Of a DNA stretch of 64,000 nt, positions 37,521 to 56,040 are shown one piece after another. A program made the translations under genes and the position numbers. Positions within the stretch are counted from its first letter, which is position 1; every line of letters begins with the position of its first letter. The notes below the pieces were generated by a model. It searched no databases. It saw nothing but the letters and a program-made list of their open reading frames with translations, and was not told the DNA's origin. Source of the DNA: Marchantia polymorpha subsp. ruderalis (Eukaryota > Streptophyta > Marchantiopsida > Marchantiales > Marchantiaceae); assembly GCA_037833965.1 (NCBI GenBank), contig AP031357.1, forward strand, positions 13,288,001 through 13,352,000, read 5' to 3'.

Positions 37521-40440
37521 CGTATGTTGTTGAGCTGATGCGATTGTCCATCATCTCGCGCGATTCTCAATGAATGCACATCTCGCTCCATGATAGAGGA
37601 CCGAGCTCGTCAAGGGGCTTGAGTTTCTTCAACGCAAGGCGCGAGCGAGGCGGTCAAAGCGAGCGGCGAAGGCGAAGCTTGCGAAACAGGTAAGCCCCGA
37701 GCGAGTGCATGGCTCGACGAGGGCTTGGGCTTGGGCTTGCGGCTCGATGCGGCCAATGGCCGACGCCGAGATGTGGGCATGGAGCGAGCCACCTCACCGC
37801 CCAGCACAGCCCCCTTTCGGGCCTCTTCGTCGAGTGTGAACACAGCTGTCCCCATTGTGCCAGATTCGGACAGATTCGCTCGTCCGTACGAGCCATGGAT
37901 GCCATTTCTTTACGAAATCGTAAGGACGAAGCAAGACAACGAACGGAACGAAGGAAGCGAAGGATGTGTAACGCGTGAGGAGGACGGACCGACGACGACG
38001 GAGACGGACGGTGGGACATCACCGTAGCCACTCCAGTTACCGCAACCGGTTTACGTTGTCGGTAGACCACGCCGCGATCGCGGATCCAACAGTAGACGAC
38101 GACGTGGTACGAAGCCCCCCCCTACGAGTGTGTACTACGTACTTCTGTACGGTTCTGAGTCCAAGCCCCAGCCCCAGTCCCAGTCCGAACAGTGTCGGAA
38201 GCGGAAGTGGTTGCAGTGAGTGAGTGAGTGAGAGGTGACGTGGCAGCGCCAACGGCACCGAGGGGCTCTGGCAGCTTACGATCCGGAGATGCTAGCTACA
38301 CTAAACCGCAGCCCGACCAACCCTGTAACATATTTGCCATTCAGCCACCTTCTATCCAGGTTCTCGTCCCTGACACCCCTGACGCCCCTGTTCCCTGAGT
38401 CCCCTCGCTACTACAGTCCAAAGCTCCCCCTCCCCCTCTGCCACTGTTAGTGCATGTCAAGTGCATCCCCGCCCATCCCCTCGAACTGTCCTTGCTCCCC
38501 CTTGTGACGAGGATGCAAGCTCTTCTTCGTGTCCAGCGTCACCGTCCAGCATCTTAAAGCTGGAGAGAGAGAGAGAAACGGGGTATGCACGGATGTGCTT
38601 GTAGACGTTGTGGAGCGTTTTTGCCTGGATATGTTACGTGAGGCCTAACGTATTTCCCATCGTGAGAATATTGTGGCCTCGCCCCTTGGATATCATGTGC
38701 TCGGTTTTATGCATTTAGGGCGTCACCGGATTTCATTTTTATTTCGTTTCTCTTCTGTTTAGTTTGACCCTTTCCAAGTATGAGGTTTTGCAAAGATATA
38801 ATATTGATGTGCTTCTAGCATTGGATAATTTTTTCCGACATGTCCACGGAGGAGCGCACAAGAACTTGCGATAAAATGTGACACATATATCATTTTATTA
38901 TATCATACAGCATACGTTACATATGCTCTACATGGGTCTGGCTAGTGTTATCCGTTCTGAAGATCTGACCGTAATAAATAAATTCTCGATCTGGATAGCT
39001 TAGGATACTTAGTAGTTATACATTGACATATTTCTTATGACGATGCCTGGTGGTTATGCTCAGATATGCCTTTAGGTTTCATCGCAGGGAGGCTCGAAAG
39101 CAGAATTCCATCCTTTTGGGTGTTAGACTCATGCCCTCAGGGATCGTCATACACGTCCAATCTCCAGCGTCGAGCTCTCTCGGCAGAAAGGGGCCGGAAT
39201 TCGGTTGAAATCATGAGGCGTTGTAACGCCTAGTGGAGAGTGAGTTGGGGGCCAGGACATGAGCCCATCCAGCAGCCAGTGAGAGGATCTGCAGAGCCAA
39301 CCAGTAGTCTTGGACGGGTCGCAAGTTTTCCAGGCGAGAATGTGAGGAAACGGTAAAGTAATGGATTCTGGCCCTGCATTCGATCCAATCTCCGTGTACG
39401 ATCAATGCTCAGCATCCCACCATCGTAAGCAGCAGCAGCAGGACCAGCAGAGATCTAACTAACCATCATGATCTGCAGACTCGACTATGGTTACGGTGGG
39501 CGATTTGGACAGAGAATCTCGGGGCTGCGGTCAATGCAAGATGACAAGCGATTTTTCTCATCCGAAGCAGAAGAAGAAGAAGCAGATGAGAACGGAGGGC
39601 AACATTATTACCATTCTCAAAATGATTGTCTGGCCGAGACAATGGATCTGATTCAGCAGAGGCCATAACTTTGGTCCACATGCCCTGGGGCGGGCGGCCG
39701 GGCGGGCGGGCGCTTCTGGGAAAACGCATCGCTGTCCTTTAGCCCCAGAATTGCCCCCCGCGAGTGATTCCCTGCTCAGTGTGTGGACCTGGCCGTGAAC
39801 CGAACGTGACCCGAACGACTTTTCCTTCTTTTTTATCTTTTCTGGTTTTTCAGTTTTGTTGTTGGGCTGGATTCGCACGCCCGGGGCTAACGTGTGAAAA
39901 CCAGAGTGGCTACGTGGAGAGGTTGGGCTTGGGCTTCCCAAGCCCCGCTGAAAGCCGCTCGCTTTGTGCTCGGAGCGAGCCAATCCGTCAACGAATTCCG
40001 CCCGCTGCTGCCTCGTCGCCTTTTCTCTTCGCCCCTCGCCTTCTGCAAGCCACGCCTCTTACACGAAAACCGTCCGTCCAAACCGCATTTGCCAAGCGTA
40101 CGAGAACGATTCGCACTTCCGACGGCCGGATGGCCGGACGGACAGACGGACGCATTCATCACAATCAAGTGGTTCGAGCTCGCAGGCCACTAATGGCTCC
40201 ATGCGCGTCCCGTTGGGTCCAGCTGACCCGATTCGACACGCCAGCACCAGAAGCCCAATGTGCGCCATTACTCCGACATACGAAACCTCTAACGGAACTC
40301 GCTTTGCGGAGAACATGGGATTCGAGCACCGATCAATTTCCATCATGCAATGACACACGAGTGGGGGTTCCACCACCTCACCTCGTCGCTCCTCGCAGCA
40401 ATTCTTTCGGTTTTCTAGCACTTGCCATTCATTAACACGG
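37521..40440. other. GC-rich and mixed DNA, no gene recognised
   Basis: GC islands at about 37590-38580 and 39660-40440 flank a more neutral stretch. ORFs of up to 223 codons overlap in several frames, as expected for GC-rich DNA, and none has a recognised domain. GGGC repeats occur near 39690-39712 and GAGT repeats near 38216-38232. Promoter or leader regions of unidentified transcripts are possible. Confidence 0.35.
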
Positions 40441-42370
40441 GTCGCCTTCTCGGCGTTGGTTGATGTGAGATCTTACGTACTTCACTTTGCGGTGTTCGAA
40501 ATTCATCTCGAGAAATTGATCGAGCGATGGACCCTGGTGATAAATATGAACATGTCTCGCGTTCTGCAATCTATCATCGGAGTTTCGGAAGTTAATATGC
40601 GAGAATTTTCTCCAGTGATTAAAGCCTAAATTAGTATTCATTGAACGATCAGTGGACGCGAACTTTGACTGATTCACACCAATTTTCTTCATTCCTCATA
40701 TTCAACTGTTCATAGGCTTTGATTAATTAAATCAAACATGAATCAACTGAATAACTTTCAAACGAAGACCCGAAGGTATATTTATGTAATATATTTCGAT
40801 ACCAGAAGGAAGATACTTATTCTTGGTTTTAGAATATTTATCAATACCCTACATATTTTCTGAGAAATTCTTGCTGATATTGTGTCTATGAACAAGCAGT
40901 TGTACAACATGCAGTGTACATAAACAAATGATTCAAATATAATAGTTTATATATACATATTTAATTTTAATTAAATATATGGTACAAGTGTCTGGGGTAT
41001 GATTATATGATTATTTTCTAGTTTTTGGGCCAAAGGTTAAATTTAAAAGGCTTTGAAAGAATCAAATGCTGTGATTCCGTGTCGCTTGATTATCGAAAAT
41101 CGGGGCAAACTTGTCTTCCCTGGCCAGCATTTCAGCAGCCACAGGTAAGCCTGGCCAATCCCGTAGATTGGCCAGGACTCCGCCACAGGAGACTTCGCAG
41201 CCCAATGCGTGCATCGGAAAAGATTGAGTGAAATGAATTGAATCGAATTTAATCTACTCATGTTTTGAAAATATTGTAGACCTTATAATGATCGAATTAC
41301 GTTTTTAAAAAATATATATATATTAAAATAATTCACATGATTGTTAAAAACATGTCATTACACCAAATTATACATTGAATATCCATTCAATGGTTACAGT
41401 TACAGAGTCAACACTGAATCGACCAAGATCATCCTGGATCCATCTTTTTTTTTCATGTATATTTTGTAGTGATGGTTCTGAAGGATTAACTCATGTGTGT
41501 TCATCATCTATATTATATTAAAAGAAAAAAGGATGCCCAGTTCCAAGATAAGCATTAATTTAATTCTGAAATGTTATCAATAATCAGATGATGAAAATTT
41601 CCTTTGATTCAAATTCATTTAGCTGAAAAATGTTTCCTCATTCAAAATAGCTGGGAGTTGTTTTTTAATCCAGCATTTCACCATGGTATAAAAACTAGAT
41701 TCCCTCCCTCATAGAATTGAATCATGATCTAGTTGTATTATAAGATAGATTGTGATAGATTTCGCTGATATTTGACAGTCTTCTTTAATTCATGATGATT
41801 TTCAAGAAAAATTTGATCACTTGAGGCTGTTGAAATCTGTACACGTACTTCCTCCAATAGTGATCTAATCTATGCAGCTGATGTTCTCAGTGATTTCAAG
41901 GAAAGTGAGAATCCAAAATTGCTTCATTTTTTGGAGTAGAAAAAATCTTTTCAACATCCATGATTGAATGATTGATGATTGAATTCTTGAAATTAACACG
42001 CAGATGAAACACACTTCCTCGGGGAAAGACTCAAGTACCTTGCAAAATTCTCACCTTCAACAATTGATGAGAAACATAATTATAAAAAATCTGGACCGGA
42101 AGTAATGATAAATTGACCATTTTATTGGACGAGCAAATAAGCAAAAAACTTACAAGAGGCGACCATTTTGAAACATGAATTAAATGAAGATGCAAGCATT
42201 TCCGATGCTACTAAGCGAAAATTATTCCAGTAATCTCACAATGGTAGATTCAATTCTCCCAAACAATTGTTTCGATAAATAACACTTTCTTTAATGGCAA
42301 GCCGACCACCAAGAAAATCGCGAATATTCGCCTCATTGCAAAAGGGAACCACAGATTTGAGTCGTTTGAG
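40441..42370. other. AT-rich intergenic DNA
   Basis: AT-rich apart from a small GC-richer patch at 41090-41230, which holds an inverted repeat. No coding feature is seen. Confidence 0.4.
41150..41176. repeat. Perfect 11-bp inverted repeat containing CCAAT/ATTGG
   Basis: CCTGGCCAATC at 41150-41160, a 5-base loop, then the exact reverse complement at 41166-41176. A further TGGCCAG occurs just upstream near 41120. Confidence 0.8.
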
Positions 42371-44478
42371 TTGAATGGGCTTGCTTGCGGTCCTCTTCAC
42401 CATCGTCCAGCTCAGCTGCCCCCAACGGGCAGATGATTGCTGCTGCGTCCAGAAGATGTGGCATTTGACCGAAGTTCCGGGATCTGACTTAGTCCCTCAT
42501 GAGGCCCAGGCCCAGGCCCAACCCCAACCCCAACTCATGTCTCCCCCTGCCAAGAAAATGCGCAAGTTTTCCACACCCGGCCAAGACCCTCTTTGTCCGT
42601 AGGTATCTACAGTCGCCTTCTCCACTGTGGCCTCAGCTTGGGGGCGAATGTCAACTCTTGACAAGACTCGATCGCATCCGCCCTCGATCGCTTCGTGCTT
42701 TCATCCCCTGCGCTCGATTTCCATGGCTTTGCCGAAGCCAATTTGAAGAGAAGTGGAAGGAGCTGCCCCTCCCGCAGTCCCCACGAGACTTCCCTTTCGA
42801 GCTCGTTCGTCCCGTTGGGCCAATGCTGCCAGGGAGGAAAGTCCAGCTCAACCGATTGCGTGGGGGCAACAACAAGCACATCTGGGGCCTGGGCCATCCG
42901 TGGTTGCGAGAGTTTAGGCCTCACGATTGTACCCCATTTGAGGACACAGAGAGAAAGAGCGACAGATTGCCGCCGTCTATGGCTTCGTGCACTGTGGATG
43001 TTCGGTCTTGCTCATGTTTTCATTCATCTAATGCAAGGCCAAGAGAAGAGACGAGGTTCGATCTGCGCAATCTAGCACCGTCGGCATTTATTCGATGAGT
43101 AGAGACATCCACGGACTCACTCACCGCCTGCCTGCCTACAACATCAGAAGCCCGGGCGCTTGTTTGGCTCGGCGCCGAACAGTGCACATCGAATGGGCAG
43201 GACGAGGGAGTGTCTGGGGGAGGGAGGGATTCCCAGTGCAGTACGCAAGTATCTCCTCGCCCCGGTCAAAAGCTGCATCTCGCGCATCTGGCGCGCGCGA
43301 GAGAGAGGAAGTTCCGCTGATCTATCAGCGCAGCTAAAATGCCACCACGTCATGCGCCCCCCACCTCGCGCACGCTCTCTCGCGGTTCGGCGCTCGGCAG
43401 GATGGACCATGACACGCACAAGCCCCAAAAGACGGCCTTAGCCCAAGCCCGCTACCAGCCCCCACCGGAGCCCCTCTCCGCCCGCTTCCCGATCTACGCA
43501 AGGCTCCAAGCGCTACTCTACTTCTGCCCCGGGCACTTACCCTCTCGGGAGCGCTTGCTGCTTCAGGACTGTAATAATTATGCTTGTCGTCGGCCCGGCC
43601 CAGCTCGAGTCACAATGCGCACTGCAGTCCGGCCCGCTACACTCCACTGGGTGCACGGACCGCAGTGCAGCGAGCGCAACGTTTTTTTCGTAGAAAGCGG
43701 GGGACGGAAGAGGAGGTACTACACTTCGGTGAACTGGTGCAGGGGCACGTTCGGACGGTTGAGGTTGGGGTCGGGGGCTAGCACGTTTCCTACGTGCCGT
43801 CGGGGCCCGTTACCGCCCGGGCTGCTTAACTGCTGCCTGCCTGACTGGGCCGGGTCGACTGCGGTAAGCAGCACCGTCGTCGTCCCGCACAAACTGTTCG
43901 AATCCCGACGAGGTGCGGGACGGAGCCAAACTTGGCGACATGCCGTTTGTCGCGACGGAGGCAACGCCGCGCCATTCCAGTTTGCCGCTTCGGTCGTCGG
44001 ACTTGGCGGCGTCTGGGCCCGAGGGCTTCCCGTCCGCGTTTCGCAACCACCGGCGTCACTATGCGGTCCGACCGGACGGACGGAGGGCGATCTCACCCGG
44101 TGATCGCGGGAGGCAGTTCAAAGGCGGCCCGGTAAAACTTCCCAGCCCAATGGAGTCGTGACGGGGCAGGCTGAATTTACTGTGCACGCCGGAGTTGTGC
44201 GGTCGACTGACTTGACTGACCGGCACTGCGATTCGCGCGAGCAAGCAAGCCACTGGCCGCGTCGGCCCGGGCCGGGCCGGGCCGGGGAGACTTTCGAGCG
44301 CACGGGAAATTCAAAATTTCGGGCCGACGGGGCGCCCAGACAGAAGCGAAAATGGGCCATCTGTGCGTTTCGTTCGTCGGACCGGGGGGCTTCTCCGGTC
44401 CGGAAGCACCAGCACCAGCACCCGCCAGCAGGAGAGGCAGGAGAAGCAGGAGGAGCGTTTCCCTTTTCCTTTTCCATC

Positions 44479-44520
44479 CTTTGGGTTTGGGTTTGGGTTT
44501 GGGCTTGGGCTTGGGCTTGG
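44479..44520 (+). repeat. (TTTGGG)n-(CTTGGG)n array, G-quadruplex capable
   Basis: Three to four TTTGGG units pass into three CTTGGG units, giving seven GGG runs with three-base spacers. This is a strong G-quadruplex pattern and a one-base variant of the plant telomere unit TTTAGGG. It lies about 1 kb upstream of the MAP kinase start. Confidence 0.85.
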
Positions 44521-44525
44521 CATGG

Positions 44526-44553
44526 CCTGGTCTGGTCTGGTCTGGTCTGGTCT
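44526..44553 (+). repeat. (GGTCT)n short tandem repeat
   Basis: Five GGTCT units lie directly downstream of the TTTGGG array. Confidence 0.8.
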
Positions 44554-45540
44554 GTGCCCTGGCCTGGGCTAGCCTGGCTTTGCTTGCCTTCCCCCTCCCC
44601 CTGCCCTCCCCCTGGGCTGGGCTGGGCTTGGGCTTGTGCCTTCCCTCGGATCGCATCGCGTTGCGTTGCGTTGGCCTGCTTGCCCCCCAGCAAGCACCTT
44701 CACCTTCACCCGGGCTCTCGCTCTGCTGCTTCTTCTTCTCTTCCGGTTCTTCGATCCATTCGCCGCTTTGAGCTCTTCTTCTTCTCCTCTTCCTCCTCTA
44801 CCTGATGAGTGAAAGACAGAGGAAGCAAGAGCGCAGGCAAGGCCGAGCGGCGAGCGACGAAGACGAGCATCGGCATCTGGTTCTCGTCGTCGCAGGAGCG
44901 AGCAAGCTGTGCAGCACAGGAACGGGCGGCCGCGGAGCACGAAGGAAAGCAGGCAGGCAAGGTAGAGACGACGAAGAAGAAAGAAGAAGAAAGAAAGAAG
45001 GGAAAACCCCGCAGGGAAGAAGGAAGAAAGGGCCGGGACTGGGAGGGAGGGCAAGGGAAGGGATTCATTGTGTATGTGGTCGTGGACGCGCCTAGTCCTT
45101 GTAGCATAGCCGCAACAGGGTCGGTCTTGGATGATGATGATGATGAAGGACGGGGCCCGGACGAGTGTAGAGGTTTGAATACGATGATGATATAGATTGA
45201 TTGATTCTAATTCGCACTTTCGTGCAATCTGGATGAGGCAGAGTGGCGACACGCCGGCGCAAGGCTTGTCATGGTCTCTAGGTTTGAATCCCATCGTCAT
45301 CGAAACCGGGTTGTAGTCGAGAGCGAGGGGTTGCGTGTTGAGTGGTTTGCATTTTGTGTGTGGTAGGGTTACGGGGAATTTGTGGAAATAACCAATTTTG
45401 CCAGAGCTATCGTTTCCGACTAGATATGACTGTTTCTTATCGATGAACAAGATGGACCTAAGCGATCCCCAAGCGATTCAGAAAGTTTTTAGGAAGTTGT
45501 AGGGGGATCGGGGAAAAATTTGGGGGTTTTGGAGCGGCGA

Positions 45541-53483
<7,943 letters not shown>

Positions 53484-54279
53484 TCTGTAACAAACTTCCA
53501 TTCTTTCACAAGGTAACCAGTCTGACCTTGACACGAGAGACTGAAAAAAGAAGTTTACTCTGTCACGGCTCTTGGTGCAGACTGCTAGAGGCGGCGCTTA
53601 CACACTGCAAAAGTGAGTTTTTAGGTAGTGTCTACCTTCGGAACCAGATGTATAAACTACTCTGGAACCTTTGGGTCAGCAGCAAAACACGTCAATGGGA
53701 TTGTTCTCTCATTTGTATGATGGATTGCCCCCCCAAAAAACCCGGGGGAGTGGGGGAAGAAAAGCCGGGTAGGTCACGGACTACAAAATTTAAAGGTAGT
53801 TTAGTTAGTCTAGGTTAATTCTCCAATCCCTCCCCTCTGTAATTCGTTGATCCACAGTATTTGCTCCCTTCACGGTAACTGAAGTATTCTATAATTCAAA
53901 GAGTAAGTTGGCCAGTTGCAATGTCTAAGGGTTTGTACATAAAAGAGGAGATCCGGACAAAAGTTGATTTCTCTTCAATCTGTTAACGAGTCCTCGTACT
54001 TTTGTTTCTAAGGCAAATTGCCAGATCTTTTCAAAATGTGGTCTTCTATGCCACTTACTCTGTAATGGTTGTGCACGAACAGCGATGTATTTTTTTCAGT
54101 CCTTGGTTAACCTTCCCGGAGGCTTGCGGTAGTGGCATCTCAAGTGCGGGTTATGCCTCGGGTTCTGAACCATAATATTTATGATGATCAGTTTTTTCAC
54201 GATTATCATTATCAACAAACATTTTTTTCTCGTCGTGTGCGGGCTGTTGTCGGCACGTCTTTGCGGTTGGTGCATGGCC
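53484..54279 (+). other. MAP kinase 3' flank
   Basis: No coding similarity continues past the TGA. The first few hundred bases are presumably 3' UTR. I see no unambiguous polyadenylation signal. Confidence 0.35.
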
Positions 54280-56040
54280 TAGTGTTGATTGCTTTCTCCA
54301 GTCCATCTCGCGGGTGTCCTCGATGCTGACAGCGGGTCAGGTGGATGCTCCTCCGGCCTCGAGTGTCCCTGTCGAGGTGATGTGATACCCGCGCCCACGT
54401 TCGTCCTCCTGGGGCTCTGCCCGAACTGCGAGTTAGCGAGCGCACACATGGGGGGCTTCATACGAAACCCTCGAAGCTCCGTTGTTCTGGTCTCTGTGTG
54501 CTTGGAATGCTGATCTCGACGGGTGACATGGTTCTCTACGTGCCAACGCATGGAATGCAGCAAGCAACGCAACCCCGGCTTCCTAGTGTCACGCCCGAAA
54601 AGTCTTCCCGACCCACCCACTCGCTTCGCTGTCATGCACAATCGGGTCTGGTATGTGGGCAACTTTCCGGGGCGTCAGGTAGAGTTACTACGTCGGTCAC
54701 CCATGTCAATGGATGGAAGCTCGATCACAGACAGGCGAGCTCGACCTGGACAGGAGTCCAAGCTCCAGTTCGTACAGTAGTCAGTAATTTGTCACTCGAG
54801 TACATGTGCGGCGGAACCACCACCGGAACCTACCCCCATTGACAGCCCCATCGCCGTCTTATCACCATTTAGCCCGTCCTATTACTGTTAATCCCCACAG
54901 AACCGAGCGCCGGCGGACGCTGTGTGCCGGCTTCTTTCGGGGTTTGACGCAAGCGGCAAGCCGTAGGATTTTTCTGCGGTGACGAAGTCCGTCGTCATGC
55001 GCTCGCCGGCCGTCCGTGTCAGACATGCCGCAGAGGCGGATTTCCACCTTCCGGCCCAGAGTACGGTGGAAGGCGGCTGCTCCAGTGCCGGCCGCAAGGA
55101 GGGGTACGCGGTTGAAATACGGCAGGCGGCAGGGAGGCAGGGCGGGACTGTCGGTCGCTGCCCAAGGGTAAGTAAAACTGAAGCTGGCGTGACCAGCGGG
55201 AGCTGCGGACGAGTGTCCAGATCCGACGTACGGACGCTGAATCATTGCCCGCTACGCAGTCAGTTGAATATCTGAGAGCTGGTTTGACTTCCCAGTTCCA
55301 ACCCCGTAATTCGCTTGACTGCTCTGGCGACTGTAAGACTGCTTACACAAAGCTTACTGTGCAGCATAGCGTCTTGCGGACTGCGTCGTACGCTGTACCG
55401 TCCGGAGGTCGGAACTTTGGGCAAAGGAAAATCTGGAAACTGTCGGCGTTCTCGCTTCCTTCCCACGCCGTCGCGCGAGATTTTCAGCGCGTCAATCTTA
55501 TCTGCTTGTACTGGATGGCCTCCAACCAGGTCACGGAAGGGAACCAGTCGGGCCGGGCCTTTTTTAATCTTCGCCGGGAAAAGTCCATGTCTCCAGGACT
55601 TCGTCATGCACGGCGCTGCCAAACGAAACGTGCCGGCAAAGCAGAATTACCGGCTTCTGTGTTGAATCTCCCGCCGCTGGATCCAATGACCAAATCCAAA
55701 CACGACATGCGCTCGACCTTGGCGAACGGCGTCGCACCACGTGGCCTCCCACGCTGAAATCGAGGTGGCGGGAAGTGGTTCCACTGCGCTCGACTGTATC
55801 CAACGGGATTCTACCCGGTTCTGCCTTGTCCGGGAATTCATCGTCTGCCCGCCCAGGCTCGGGCCCGGGCGGGCAAAGCTCGAGTTCTCCCGATTGTGAG
55901 GAGCCCTTAGTGACGAGTGCTCGGAGATCCCCCGGGTCCTCGATAGATCCTGCATCCCTCTTGAAACCTCTCGCTCCTGCTAAACCCGGGTTCGTCGCGC
56001 CACTTGCCACCCGTTACAAGACTGCACACTAAAGTCACCC
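54280..56040. other. GC-rich, CpG-rich block without a recognised gene
   Basis: CG dinucleotides are frequent and the right edge near 56040 is sharp, with AT-rich DNA beyond. ORFs of up to 170 codons exist in several overlapping frames, but none has a known domain. The sequence TGTCACGCCCGAAA at 54587 resembles the start of some plant LTRs. I found no matching end, target duplication or second copy, so no element is called. Confidence 0.35.

Larger units (their letters stand above)
42371..45540. other. GC-rich region upstream of the MAP kinase gene
   Basis: This long GC-rich block ends at the kinase start codon. It contains overlapping multi-frame ORFs of up to 254 codons without domains, a TTTGGG/CTTGGG array at 44479-44520, a GGTCT run at 44526-44553 and GAAGAA-type purine runs near 44970-45000. 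The proximal part is presumably the kinase promoter and 5' UTR. I cannot place the transcription start. Confidence 0.45.

Noticed and set aside
42375-42602. 75-codon ORF starting with hydrophobic MGLLAVLFTIVQLSC
   Set aside because: It looks like a short signal peptide, but the rest is a QAQAQAQPQPQ run from a CCCAGG-type repeat and other frames are also open. There is no promoter-like support comparable to the ORF at 36964.
43339-44103. 254-codon + strand ORF upstream of the MAP kinase
   Set aside because: The opposite strand and other frames are equally open in this GC-rich DNA. The sequence shows no domain and is Arg/Pro-rich as expected by chance.
44569-45450. 293-codon minus-strand ORF across the kinase upstream region
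   Set aside because: It is antisense to the kinase leader, low in complexity in its second half, and has no recognisable domain.
54587-54620. LTR-like start TGTCACGCCCGAAA
   Set aside because: No matching CA end, no target-site duplication, no second copy and no primer-binding site could be found around it.
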